From NCBI GenBank assembly GCA_024236415.1, contig JACKKN010000003.1:323492-387491 (forward strand): DNA of 64,000 bases, in the 5' to 3' direction. Positions 18,705-26,712 of the stretch are shown here, piece by piece (positions within the stretch are counted from its first letter, which is position 1; every line of letters starts with the position of its first letter). Under the pieces are notes generated by a model. The model searched no databases. It had not been told where the DNA came from and was given only the letters and a program-made list of their open reading frames with translations. The DNA comes from Hyphomicrobiales bacterium. Lineage in GTDB: Bacteria > Pseudomonadota > Alphaproteobacteria > Rhodospirillales > JACKKN01. The position numbers and the translations under genes were made by a program.

Positions 18705-19378
18705 CCATGGACACCAACCCCCTGAGCCCCGACATCCTGTGGCACCTGGGACCGGTGCCCATCAGCCGCCCGGTGGTCACCACCTGGGGCATCATGGCGC
18801 TGCTGACCCTGGTGTGCTGGCTGGCGTTCCGGCGCCCGGACCGGCCGGGCGGGGCCCTGCGCACGGCGCTGGAAATCGTGGTCGAGACCATCGCCACCCA
18901 GGTGCATGACATCATCCGGCGCGACCCCTGGCCGTTCCTGCCGCTGCTGGGCACCCTGTTCCTGTTCCTGGTGGCCGCCAACCTGTCGGTCATCGTGCCC
19001 GGCCTGCACCCGCCCACCGGGCACCTGGAAACGCCGGCGGTCCTGGCCGTGATCGTGTTCCTGTCGGCGCACTACTTCGGCGTCCGCGCCCGCGGCGCCG
19101 GGGACTACCTGCGCCACTACGTGCAGCCCAGCCCGCTGCTGCTGCCCCTGAACATCCTGTCCGAGCTGACGCGGACCTTCTCGCTGATGATCCGCCTGTT
19201 CGGCAACATCATGAGCCACGAGTTCGTGGTCGCCATCGTCGCCTTCCTGGCCGGATTGCTGCTGCCGATCCCGTTCATGCTGCTGGGCATCCTGATCGGC
19301 CTGATCCAGGCCTACATCTTCACGGTGCTTGCCGCCGTGTTCATCGGCGCCGCCGTGGGCAGCGTCGAGACAGCCTGA
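18701..19378 (+). CDS. atpB: N-ATPase a subunit
   Basis: 225-residue a subunit forming the ion half-channels. The essential stator arginine is R165 in LMIRLFGNIMSHE; IQAYIFTVLAAVFIG is the last helix. It can start at GTG 18701, which overlaps the atpR stop as GTGA, or at ATG 18707. The length is shorter than that of ordinary F-ATPase a subunits (about 250-270). Confidence 0.92.
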   Translation: MTMDTNPLSPDILWHLGPVPISRPVVTTWGIMALLTLVCWLAFRRPDRPGGALRTALEIVVETIATQVHDIIRRDPWPFLPLLGTLFLFLVAANLSVIVPGLHPPTGHLETPAVLAVIVFLSAHYFGVRARGAGDYLRHYVQPSPLLLPLNILSELTRTFSLMIRLFGNIMSHEFVVAIVAFLAGLLLPIPFMLLGILIGLIQAYIFTVLAAVFIGAAVGSVETA

Positions 19379-19388
19379 GGAAAAACAC

Positions 19389-19637
19389 ATGGAACTGAGC
19401 CTGCAAGCCATCAGCATCATCGGCGCGGCCGTCGCCGTGTCCTTCGGTGCCATCGGCCCGGCCCTGGGCGAGGGACGGGCCATCGCCGCCGCCATGGACG
19501 CCATCGCCCGGCAGCCGGAATCGGCGGGGCCCCTGTCGCGGACCCTGTTCGTGGGCCTGGCCATGATCGAGACCATGGCCATCTACTGCCTGGTGATCGC
19601 CCTGCTGCTGCTGTACGCCAACCCGTTCGTGAGCTAG
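19389..19637 (+). CDS. atpE: N-ATPase c-ring subunit
   Basis: 82-residue two-helix subunit. Helix 1 has GAIGPALGEGRAIAAAMDAIARQPE with Glu28; helix 2 has LAMIETMAIYCLVIALLLL with the ion-carrying Glu61 followed by Thr62, and Tyr66. Thr/Ser after Glu61 and Tyr66 occur in Na+ c-rings, but Glu replaces the Gln at position 28, giving two carboxylates. A studied N-ATPase ring with such residues (Burkholderia) was reported H+ specific, so the coupling ion is open. GAGG lies 9 nt upstream of the ATG. Confidence 0.93.
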   Translation: MELSLQAISIIGAAVAVSFGAIGPALGEGRAIAAAMDAIARQPESAGPLSRTLFVGLAMIETMAIYCLVIALLLLYANPFVS

Positions 19638-19639
19638 CC

Positions 19640-20398
19640 ATGCAGGCCGACTGGTGGACCTTCGCCCTGCAGGGCGTCAACTTCCTGGTCCTGGTCTGGC
19701 TGCTGTGGCGGTTCCTGTTCCGCCCCGTGCGCGAGGTCATCGAGCGCCGCCGCCAGCAGGCCCAGGAGGCCGACGCCCGTGCCGCCGGGCGCGAGGCGGC
19801 GGCCGAGGAGGCGCGCCGCAAGCTGGAGGAGGAGCGCGCCCAGGTCGCCCGCGAACGGCAGGCCCTGGCCAAGGAGATGGACGCCGAGCTGGCGGCGGCC
19901 CGCGACGGCGTGCTGGACCAGGCGCGGCGCCAGGCCGACGACCTGCTGGCCAAGGCCCGCCGGTCGGCCCGGGAGGAGAGGGAATCAGCCCTGGCCGCGG
20001 CCCGCGACCAGGTGGCCGACCTGGCCGCCGACCTGGCCGGGCGCCTGCTGGACGAGGCCGGGCCCCAGGCGCCGGGCGACGGGCTGCTGGACCGCCTGAT
20101 GGGCCGCATCGCCGACCTGCCGGCGGACGAGCGCGAGCGCCTGGACCGCGACCTGGCCGATGACGGCGCGCGGGTGGCCGTGGTCACGGCGGCGCCCCTG
20201 GACGCGGCCGCGCGGGGGCGCTGGGCCGAGCGCCTGGACGCGGCCCTGGGCGTCGGCGGCCGACTGGACTTCGAGACCCGGCCCGAGATCCTGGGCGGCG
20301 CCGAGCTGCGCTTCCCCCACGCCGTGCTGGGCCTGACCTGGGCCGACCGGGTGGCGCGGGCGCGGGACCTGCTGCGCGAAGGCGGCGACCATGCATGA
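19640..20398 (+). CDS. atpF: N-ATPase b subunit with long C-terminal stator domain
   Basis: 252 residues: one N-terminal membrane helix (about 10-28), a long charged coiled coil (about 30-130), then a globular part (about 140-250). Ordinary b subunits are about 160 long. N-ATPase operons have no delta gene, and the extra C-terminal domain probably takes over delta's contact with alpha. It overlaps atpA by 8 bp. Confidence 0.88.
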   Translation: MQADWWTFALQGVNFLVLVWLLWRFLFRPVREVIERRRQQAQEADARAAGREAAAEEARRKLEEERAQVARERQALAKEMDAELAAARDGVLDQARRQADDLLAKARRSAREERESALAAARDQVADLAADLAGRLLDEAGPQAPGDGLLDRLMGRIADLPADERERLDRDLADDGARVAVVTAAPLDAAARGRWAERLDAALGVGGRLDFETRPEILGGAELRFPHAVLGLTWADRVARARDLLREGGDHA

Positions 20399-21905
20399 CG
20401 ACCTGACCCGCTGGCTGGACGAGGCCCGCCGCCGCGTCGCGGCCATGGACGCCGAGCCCGCCTTCGAGCACGTGGGCGTGGTCGAGCGCGTGGGCGACGG
20501 CGTGGCCACCGTGCGCGGCCTGCCCTGGACCCGCCTGAACGAACTGCTGGAGTTCGAGGACGGCTCCCAGGGATTGGCCCTGCGCATCGACGGCGACGCG
20601 GTCGGCTGCGTCCTGCTGGGCGGCGGCGCCGGCATCTCGGCCGGCGGCGCCGTGCGCGGCACCGGCGAGATCATCCGCGTTCCCGTGGGCGAGGGGCTGT
20701 TGGGGCGGGTGGTGGATTCCACCGGCCAGCCGCTGGACGACGGGCCGCCCATCGCCGCCGAACGGCTGGACCCTACCGACCGGCCGGCGCCCGGCATCGT
20801 CGACCGCGACCTGGTGACCCAGCCCCTGATGACCGGGCTGGCGGTGATCGACGCCATGATCCCGCTCGGCCGCGGCCAGCGCGAGCTGGTCATCGGCGAC
20901 CGCAAGACCGGCAAGACCGCCGTCGCCGTCGACACCATCATCAACCAGCGCGACTCGGGGGTCGTCTGCGTCTACGCCGCCGTGGGGCAGAAGGCGTCGA
21001 CCGTCAACCAGGTGGTGGACGCCGTGCGCCGGTACGGCGCCATCGAGCGGTGCATCTTCGTGGTCGGCGAGTCCGAGGCCCCGCCGGGGGCGCAGTGGAT
21101 CGCCCCCTACGCCGCCTGCACCATGGCCGAGTACTTCCGCGACCGCGGCCAGGACGCCCTGCTGGTCATCGACGACCTGACCAAGCACGCCATCGTCTAC
21201 CGCCAGCTTTCCCTGCTGCTGCGCAAGCCGCCGGGGCGCGAGGCCTATCCGGGCGACATCTTCTACATCCACGCCCGCCTGCTGGAGCGCGCCGCCAAGC
21301 TGGCCGCGTCCCTGGGCGGCGGGTCGCTGACGGCCCTGCCCCTGGCCGAGACCCTGGCCGGCAACCTGACCGCCTATATCCCCACCAACCTGATCTCCAT
21401 CACCGACGGCCAGATCTACCTGGAGCCCAAGCTGTTCTACGAAGGGCAGAAGCCGGCCGTGAACGTGGGCATGAGCGTGTCGCGGGTGGGTGGGCAGACC
21501 CAGGCCCCGGCCATCAAGGCCCTGTCCGAATCCCTGCGCCTGGAATACACCCAGTTCCTGGAGCTGGAGGTCTTCACCCGGTTCGGCGCCATGGTCGACG
21601 AGCGCACCCGGGGCACCATCGAGCACGGCCGCCGCATCCGCGCCATCCTGATCCAGCCCGAGTTCCGGCCCTATCCCCTGGCGCACCAGGTGGCCCTGCT
21701 GCTGGCCGTCCACGAGGGTCTGCTGGACGCAATTCCCCTCGACCGGGTGGACCGCCTCAAGGCCGACCTAGGCGCCTGGCTGGCCGAGGCCTGCCCGCGC
21801 GCCGTGGCCCGCATCCAGGAGACCCAGTCCCTGGCCGACGGCGACCGGGCGGACCTGCTGGCGGCCCTGGGCGATTTCCTGAACCGGCCGGCCGCGGGGG
21901 CCTGA
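20391..21905 (+). CDS. atpA: N-ATPase alpha subunit
   Basis: 504-residue alpha subunit with the P-loop GDRKTGKTAVAVD near 170-182, VIDDLTKHAIVYRQLSLLLR, and the conserved NVGMSVSRVGG signature. These are normal non-catalytic nucleotide site features. It starts within the end of atpF and is followed after 1 bp by atpG. Confidence 0.95.
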   Translation: MHDDLTRWLDEARRRVAAMDAEPAFEHVGVVERVGDGVATVRGLPWTRLNELLEFEDGSQGLALRIDGDAVGCVLLGGGAGISAGGAVRGTGEIIRVPVGEGLLGRVVDSTGQPLDDGPPIAAERLDPTDRPAPGIVDRDLVTQPLMTGLAVIDAMIPLGRGQRELVIGDRKTGKTAVAVDTIINQRDSGVVCVYAAVGQKASTVNQVVDAVRRYGAIERCIFVVGESEAPPGAQWIAPYAACTMAEYFRDRGQDALLVIDDLTKHAIVYRQLSLLLRKPPGREAYPGDIFYIHARLLERAAKLAASLGGGSLTALPLAETLAGNLTAYIPTNLISITDGQIYLEPKLFYEGQKPAVNVGMSVSRVGGQTQAPAIKALSESLRLEYTQFLELEVFTRFGAMVDERTRGTIEHGRRIRAILIQPEFRPYPLAHQVALLLAVHEGLLDAIPLDRVDRLKADLGAWLAEACPRAVARIQETQSLADGDRADLLAALGDFLNRPAAGA

Positions 21906-21906
21906 C

Positions 21907-22755
21907 ATGGAACAGCTGCCCCGCCTGCAGGCGCGGATCGCCAACCTGAAGGAACTGCGCGACCTGATGCGCGCCCTGCGGGCCCTGGCCGCGTCCCACG
22001 TGCAGGAGGCGCAGGCGGCGCTGCCGGGCATCCGCCGCTACGTGCAGGTGGTCGAGGACGCCATCGCCGAGGGCGCGGTCCTGCTGCGCGAGGCCCCTGG
22101 GCCGCCGCCGGCGCCCGCGGGCGAGGCGGTGCTGATCGCGGTCTGTTCCGAGCACGGCTTCGCCGGCCCCTTCAACGACCACCTGTTGGACCGGGTGGAA
22201 GCGGAGATCGACGGGGGCCGGCGGTTGCTGGTGGTCGGCCGGCGCGGCGCCGCCATGGCCCGCGAGCGGGGCCTGGCCGTGGACTGGGAAACCGCCATGG
22301 CCACCCACGTGGGCGGCGTGCCGCCGGTGACCCGCCGCCTGGCGGCGCGTCTGGCCGACGTGTCCGCGGCCGGCGTGGTGTTCGGCAGCTACCGCCGCGG
22401 CGGCCACTTCCAGGTCGAGTCCCGCGCCATCCTGCCCCTGGACCCGGCCCTGACCGACGGATTGGAACGGCGCGGCCCGCCCCTGCACCACCTGCCGCCC
22501 GGCGAGCTGTTGCGGCGGCTGACCGAGGAATACCTGTTCGGCGAGCTGACCCGCGCGGTGATGGATTCCCTGGCCAGCGAGAACGGCGCCCGCCTGCGGG
22601 TCATGGAGGCCGCCGACCGCAACATCGGCGACAAGCTGGACGACCTGCGCCGCGACGAGCACAGCCTGCGGCAGGAGGCGATCACGTCCGAACTGCTGGA
22701 CGTGGTCACCGGGTCGGAGGCCATCCTGGGCCAGGCCGACAACGGAAGGCCTTGA
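21907..22755 (+). CDS. atpG: N-ATPase gamma subunit
   Basis: 282-residue central stalk subunit. The N-terminal helix RLQARIANLKELRDLMRALRALA and the C-terminal helix LASENGARLRVMEAADRNIGDKLDDLRR show the usual two-helix layout, though divergent from ordinary gamma (RIRSIKNTQKITKAM in F-ATPases). It is the last gene of the N-ATPase set; no epsilon or delta follows. Confidence 0.9.
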   Translation: MEQLPRLQARIANLKELRDLMRALRALAASHVQEAQAALPGIRRYVQVVEDAIAEGAVLLREAPGPPPAPAGEAVLIAVCSEHGFAGPFNDHLLDRVEAEIDGGRRLLVVGRRGAAMARERGLAVDWETAMATHVGGVPPVTRRLAARLADVSAAGVVFGSYRRGGHFQVESRAILPLDPALTDGLERRGPPLHHLPPGELLRRLTEEYLFGELTRAVMDSLASENGARLRVMEAADRNIGDKLDDLRRDEHSLRQEAITSELLDVVTGSEAILGQADNGRP

Positions 22756-22808
22756 CCGCCGGCCGGGGATCGGATTTCCATGGCGCTGCAACGGCCATGG
22801 AGGGATGG

Positions 22809-23333
22809 ATGGACCGAGACGACGTCACCCTGCGCCCGGTCCGCGCCGAGGACGCCGCCGCCATTCAGGCCATCTACGCGCCCATCGTCGCCGAGACCAT
22901 CATCTCGTTCGAGGAGGAGCCGCCGAGCGTGGCGGAAATGGCGGCGCGCATCGCGGCCACCCTGCCGGCATACCCCTACCTGGTGGCCGAGCGCGGCGGG
23001 CAGGTGGTGGGCTACGCCTACGCCAGCCAGCACCGGGCCCGGGCGGCCTATCGCAAGTCCGTGGACGTCACCGTCTACGTCGCCGAATCGGCGCGCCGCG
23101 CCGGGGTCGGCCAGGCCCTGTACCGGGCCCTGCTGGACGACCTGCGGCGGCGCGGCTTCCACGCCGCCTTCGCCGGCATCGCCCTGCCCAACCCGGGCAG
23201 CGTCGGCCTGCACGAATCGGTGGGCTTCACGCCCGTGGGCGTGTTCCGCGAGGTGGGCTTCAAGTTCGGCCAGTGGCGCGACGTGGGCTGGTGGCAGTGC
23301 CTGCTGCAAGGGCCGGCGCCGGACCACGGTTGA
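22809..23333 (+). CDS. GNAT N-acetyltransferase, phosphinothricin-acetyltransferase-like
   Basis: 174-residue single-domain GNAT enzyme. RPVRAEDAAAIQAIYAPIV at the N-terminus and TVYVAESARRAGVGQALYRALL, with the acetyl-CoA loop RRAGVG, resemble the Pat/YwnH group, which acetylates amino groups of phosphinothricin or methionine sulfoximine/sulfone. The ATG at 22809 has GGAGGG upstream; earlier in-frame starts have none. It lies 53 bp after atpG and may be cotranscribed, with no obvious functional link. Confidence 0.8.
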   Translation: MDRDDVTLRPVRAEDAAAIQAIYAPIVAETIISFEEEPPSVAEMAARIAATLPAYPYLVAERGGQVVGYAYASQHRARAAYRKSVDVTVYVAESARRAGVGQALYRALLDDLRRRGFHAAFAGIALPNPGSVGLHESVGFTPVGVFREVGFKFGQWRDVGWWQCLLQGPAPDHG

Positions 23334-23338
23334 CGCGG

Positions 23339-23354
23339 TTCGTTCGAAAACGAA
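23339..23354. promoter_or_regulatory. Inverted repeat TTCGTT-CGAA-AACGAA, GlpR-like site
   Basis: Perfect 6-bp arms with a 4-nt spacer just after the acetyltransferase stop. It resembles DeoR/GlpR operators with a TTCG...CGAA core. Together with the site at 23455 it flanks the likely promoter of the next operon. Confidence 0.45.
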
Positions 23355-23427
23355 AAAATCGCCCTGAAACTCGGAAATTCCTTGGAAATTCTGGATTTTT
23401 GTCAAGCGCGTGGTGCCCGCTCTGGGC

Positions 23428-23433
23428 TATAAT
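23428..23433 (+). promoter_or_regulatory. -10 hexamer TATAAT of the GlpA-like operon
   Basis: Exact TATAAT 52 bp before the GTG start. TTGTCA at 23399 would be a -35 but is 23 bp away, too far for a standard sigma70 promoter, so the -35 is uncertain. The element sits between the two GlpR-like sites. Confidence 0.4.
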
Positions 23434-23454
23434 TGTCACCATTCGAACCTGAAG

Positions 23455-23466
23455 TTCGATAACGAA
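23455..23466. promoter_or_regulatory. GlpR-like operator core TTCGATAACGAA
   Basis: Matches the TTCGnTAnCGAA core of E. coli glp operators exactly, in the context AGTTCGATAACGAAAC. It lies between the -10 box and the ribosome site of the glycerol-3-phosphate operon, where a repressor would block transcription. No glpR gene is in the window. Confidence 0.6.
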
Positions 23467-23485
23467 ACAGACCGGAGGGCGAACG

Positions 23486-24940
23486 GTGACGGCACCGGTG
23501 TACGACGTGGCGATCCTGGGCGGCGGCATCGTCGGCTGCGCCATCGCCCGCGAGCTGACCCGCTACCGCCTGCGCCTGGTGCTGCTGGAAAAGGAGTGCG
23601 AGGTCGGCTTCGGCACCAGCAAGTCCAACAGCGGCATCATCCACGCCGGCCACCACAGCGGCCCCGACACCCTGAAGGGCCCCCTGGAGTGGGCCGGCAA
23701 CCGCAAGTGGGACGTGCTGCACGAGGAACTGGACTTCGGCTTCGAGCGCATCGGCGAATTGATGGTGGCCTGGGACGCCGAGCAGGTGGAGATCCTGGAG
23801 AAATACAAGAAGCGCGGCGAGGACCGCGGCGTACCGGGCCTGGAGATCTGGGACCGCGACCGCGTCCGCCGCGAGGAACCGAGCCTGAGCCGCGACATCA
23901 TCGCCGCCCTGCACGCCCCCACGGCGGGGGTGGTCAACCCCTACGAGGTCTGCTTCTCGCTGATCGACAGCGCCCGCCACAACGGCCTGGAAATCCGGGT
24001 CGAGACCACGGTCACCGGCGTCGCGGCCGTGGAGGGGGGCCTGCGCGTGGACACCGACAGGGGCGCGGTGGCGGCGCGCTACGTGGTCAACGCCGCCGGC
24101 CTGTTCGCCGACCGCATCGCCGCCGCCGCCGGCGCCGGGGACTTCCGCATCCGCCCGCGCAAGGGCGAGGAATACCTGCTGGACAAGCGCCTGCGCGGCC
24201 TGGTGCGGCGCATCATCTTCCCCTGCCCGACCGCCACGTCCAAGGGGGTGCTGGTGATTCCCACCTTCGACGGCACCATCATGGTTGGGCCCACCGCCAA
24301 CCCCATCGACGACAAGGGCGACCTGTCCACCTCCAGCGAGGGGAGTGACGAGGTCTTCGACCAGGTGCGGCGCACGGTGCCGGGTATCAGCCCGCGCGAC
24401 TGCATCGCCGAGTTCGCCGGCCTGCGCGCCGTCGCCGACGGCGAGGACTTCATCATCGGCCCCTCGGCGGTGAAGGGGTTCATCAACGTGGCCGGCATCC
24501 AGTCCCCGGGCCTGACCGCGGCGCCCGCCATCGCCGACATGGTGCGCGACATCCTGGCCGACGAGGGGCTGGCGCTTTCCGCCAACGACGACTTCGTGCC
24601 CGAGGTGCCCAAGCGGGTCATCGTCTCGCACCTGGACACCGCCGCCCAGGTGGCCCTGGCGGCGCGGGATTCGCGGTACGGCCACATCTGCTGCCGCTGC
24701 GAACTGGTGACCGAGGGCGAGGTGGTGGACGCCATCCACGCCGGCGCCGGCACCCTGGACGGCATCAAGTTCCGCACCCGCGCCGGCATGGGCCGGTGCC
24801 AGGGCGGGTTCTGCACCTGGCGCTGCATGGAGCTGCTGTCGCGCGAGATGGGCATCCCCATCGAGCAGGTGACCAAGCGCGGCGGCGGGTCCTGGCTGGT
24901 GTGCCGGCGCGAGGACCTGGAGGAGGGGAGCGCGGCATGA
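23486..24940 (+). CDS. glpA: FAD-dependent glycerol-3-phosphate dehydrogenase, GlpA-like with BFD-type [2Fe-2S] domain
   Basis: 484 residues. A DAO-type FAD domain begins YDVAILGGGIVGCAIARELTR. The C-terminal BFD-like domain has HICCRCELV (about 400) and GMGRCQGGFCTWRC (about 435), enough Cys for a [2Fe-2S] cluster. This matches GlpA-like enzymes that work with a GlpB-like flavoprotein and a DUF1667 protein. It starts at GTG with GGAGGG 7 nt upstream. Glycerol-3-phosphate is the likely substrate, supported by the GlpR-like operators and the neighbouring glpD; another hydroxy acid cannot be excluded. Confidence 0.8.
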   Translation: MTAPVYDVAILGGGIVGCAIARELTRYRLRLVLLEKECEVGFGTSKSNSGIIHAGHHSGPDTLKGPLEWAGNRKWDVLHEELDFGFERIGELMVAWDAEQVEILEKYKKRGEDRGVPGLEIWDRDRVRREEPSLSRDIIAALHAPTAGVVNPYEVCFSLIDSARHNGLEIRVETTVTGVAAVEGGLRVDTDRGAVAARYVVNAAGLFADRIAAAAGAGDFRIRPRKGEEYLLDKRLRGLVRRIIFPCPTATSKGVLVIPTFDGTIMVGPTANPIDDKGDLSTSSEGSDEVFDQVRRTVPGISPRDCIAEFAGLRAVADGEDFIIGPSAVKGFINVAGIQSPGLTAAPAIADMVRDILADEGLALSANDDFVPEVPKRVIVSHLDTAAQVALAARDSRYGHICCRCELVTEGEVVDAIHAGAGTLDGIKFRTRAGMGRCQGGFCTWRCMELLSREMGIPIEQVTKRGGGSWLVCRREDLEEGSAA

Positions 24941-26199
24941 TCACCGAACGCCCCCTGCACCTGAAGAAGAAGTACGACGTGGTGGTGGCCGGCGGCGGCC
25001 CGGCCGGCATGGCCGCGGCCCTGGGCGCGCGCGACGCCGGCGCCGAAAGCATCCTGATGGTGGACCGCGAGCCCATGGCCGGCGGCATCCTGTGGCAGTG
25101 CATCCACAACGGGTTCGGGCTGCACCACTTCAAGGAGGAGCTGACCGGCCCCGAGTACGCCCAGCGCTACCTGGAGCAGGTCATCGAGCACGACATCGAC
25201 ATCCTGACCGACACCTACATCTACGACATCGACCGCGACCGCAACGTGCAGCTCATGTCCGGCGAGCGGGGCATCCACGTGCTGGAAAGCCGGTCCGTGG
25301 TGCTGGCCATGGGCGCGCGGGAGCGCACGCGGGGCGCCATTCGCATCGCCGGGTCGCGCCCGGCCGGGGTGCTGACCGCCGGCCTGGCGCAGAAGTTCGT
25401 GAACATGGCCGGGGTGCTGCCGGGCCGGCGGGTGGTGATCCTGGGCTCGGGCGATATTGGCCTGATCATGGCCCGGCGCCTGGTGCTGGAGGGGGTCGAG
25501 GTGCTGGGCGTGTTCGAGATCATGCCCCACGTCAACGGCCTGGGCCGCAACGTGGTGCAATGCCTGCACGACTTCGACATCCCCCTGCACCTGTCGACCA
25601 CGGTCACCGAGATCCACGGCCGCGACCGGGTCGAGAAGGTGACCGTGGCGCCGGTGGACGAGAACCTGGTGCCGGACCTGTCGAAAAGCTGGGACATCCC
25701 CTGCGACACCCTGATGCTGTCCATCGGCCTGATCCCCGAGAACGAGCTGTCGCGGCGCATCAACCTGCGCCTGGATCCGGTGACCACCGGGCCGGTGGTG
25801 GACAGCACCATGGAGACTTCGGTCGACGGGGTGTTCGCCTGCGGCAACGTGGTCCACATCCACGACCTGGTGGACTTCGTCAGCCAGGAATCCGAGCTCG
25901 CCGGCCGCGGTGCCGGCGCCTACCTGACCGGCCACCGCCCGCCGGCGGACAATATCCGCCTGGTGCCCGGCGACAACGTCGCCTACTGCGTGCCGCACAC
26001 CATCTCGTCCGACCGCGAGCACACGGTCTACCTGCGGGTGCGCCGGACCGAGGGCAAGTGCACCATCAAGTTCGGCGACGCCTACGCCAAGAAGCTGCTG
26101 TACGTGTTCCCGGCCGAGATGGTCACCGTCACCCTGCGGCCCAAGTTCCTGCAGGAATTCCACGGCGATTCCCTGCGCGTCGACGTGGTGGCGCGGTGA
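24937..26199 (+). CDS. NAD(FAD)-dependent oxidoreductase, GlpB-like partner subunit
   Basis: 420-residue two-dinucleotide-domain flavoprotein: the FAD motif VVVAGGGPAGMAAALGARDAG at 16-36 and the second motif VVILGSGDIGLIMARRL near 167. FACGNVVHIHDLVDFVSQES near 310 is the FAD-contacting end. It belongs to the pyridine nucleotide-disulfide reductase-like group that accompanies GlpA-like and DUF1667 proteins. It overlaps the glpA-like stop by 4 bp. Confidence 0.78.
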   Translation: MITERPLHLKKKYDVVVAGGGPAGMAAALGARDAGAESILMVDREPMAGGILWQCIHNGFGLHHFKEELTGPEYAQRYLEQVIEHDIDILTDTYIYDIDRDRNVQLMSGERGIHVLESRSVVLAMGARERTRGAIRIAGSRPAGVLTAGLAQKFVNMAGVLPGRRVVILGSGDIGLIMARRLVLEGVEVLGVFEIMPHVNGLGRNVVQCLHDFDIPLHLSTTVTEIHGRDRVEKVTVAPVDENLVPDLSKSWDIPCDTLMLSIGLIPENELSRRINLRLDPVTTGPVVDSTMETSVDGVFACGNVVHIHDLVDFVSQESELAGRGAGAYLTGHRPPADNIRLVPGDNVAYCVPHTISSDREHTVYLRVRRTEGKCTIKFGDAYAKKLLYVFPAEMVTVTLRPKFLQEFHGDSLRVDVVAR

Positions 26200-26215
26200 G
26201 CGCGGAGGACATGCC

Positions 26216-26593
26216 ATGAACGGTCACCACGTCGACTCGTACCTGTGCATCGGCTGCCCGCTGGGCTGCCGCCTGGAGGTGGAAGAGGTGCACACGGACG
26301 GCGTCGGCGACGACATCGAAGTGCGCGGCTTCACCTGCAAGAAGGGCAAGGAGTACGGCCGCCAGGAGCACACCGACCCGCGCCGCGTCGTCACCACCAC
26401 CGTGGCCCTGGGCGGCGGCGCCTGGGACCGCCTGCCGGTGAAGACCAGCGCCGCCGTGCCCAAGGACCTGGTGCGCGACGTCTGCCGCGAACTGCGCCGG
26501 GTGCGGGTGGACGCCCCCGTGGCCATGGGGACGGTGGTGCTGAAGGACGTGCTGGGCACCGGCATCGACGTGGTGGCGACGCGGGACCTGTAG
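26216..26593 (+). CDS. DUF1667 metal/iron-sulfur protein
   Basis: 125 residues with SYLCIGCPLGCRLEV (C-x2-C-x3-C) near 10-20 and RGFTCKKGKEYGRQE near 38-52, a four-Cys arrangement that fits an Fe-S cluster or zinc. This is the DUF1667 family, regularly the third gene after GlpA-like and GlpB-like flavoproteins. It is probably an electron-transfer subunit of the dehydrogenase. GGAGG is upstream of the ATG. Confidence 0.8.
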   Translation: MNGHHVDSYLCIGCPLGCRLEVEEVHTDGVGDDIEVRGFTCKKGKEYGRQEHTDPRRVVTTTVALGGGAWDRLPVKTSAAVPKDLVRDVCRELRRVRVDAPVAMGTVVLKDVLGTGIDVVATRDL

Positions 26594-26642
26594 GTTGCCA
26601 CCCGCCACCGCGCACCTCCGATCGAGGTTCGATTTTTCACAT

Positions 26643-26662
26643 TGAATGTTCGTTTTCATTCA
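26643..26662. promoter_or_regulatory. Inverted repeat upstream of glpD (GlpR-like)
   Basis: Arms TGAATG (26643-26648) and CATTCA (26657-26662) around TTCGTTTT. The half site ATGTTCG equals the left half of the E. coli GlpR consensus. A second half-like sequence, GGTTCGATTTTTCA, lies just upstream at about 26622. It is in the 119-bp gap before glpD. Confidence 0.45.
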
Positions 26663-26712
26663 CCTAGATTTTCGGAATCGCAAATCCAGTGGATTCCGGG
26701 ACCGGGAAAGTC

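Noticed and set aside
23334..23485. Riboswitch in the leader of the GlpA-like operon
   Set aside because: The leader is short and its repeats match repressor operators; no conserved riboswitch core could be recognised.
24079..26217. About 700-codon minus-strand frame opposite the GlpB-like gene
   Set aside because: Antisense shadow with His/Val/Gln-rich low-complexity translation; the plus strand carries clear flavoprotein motifs.
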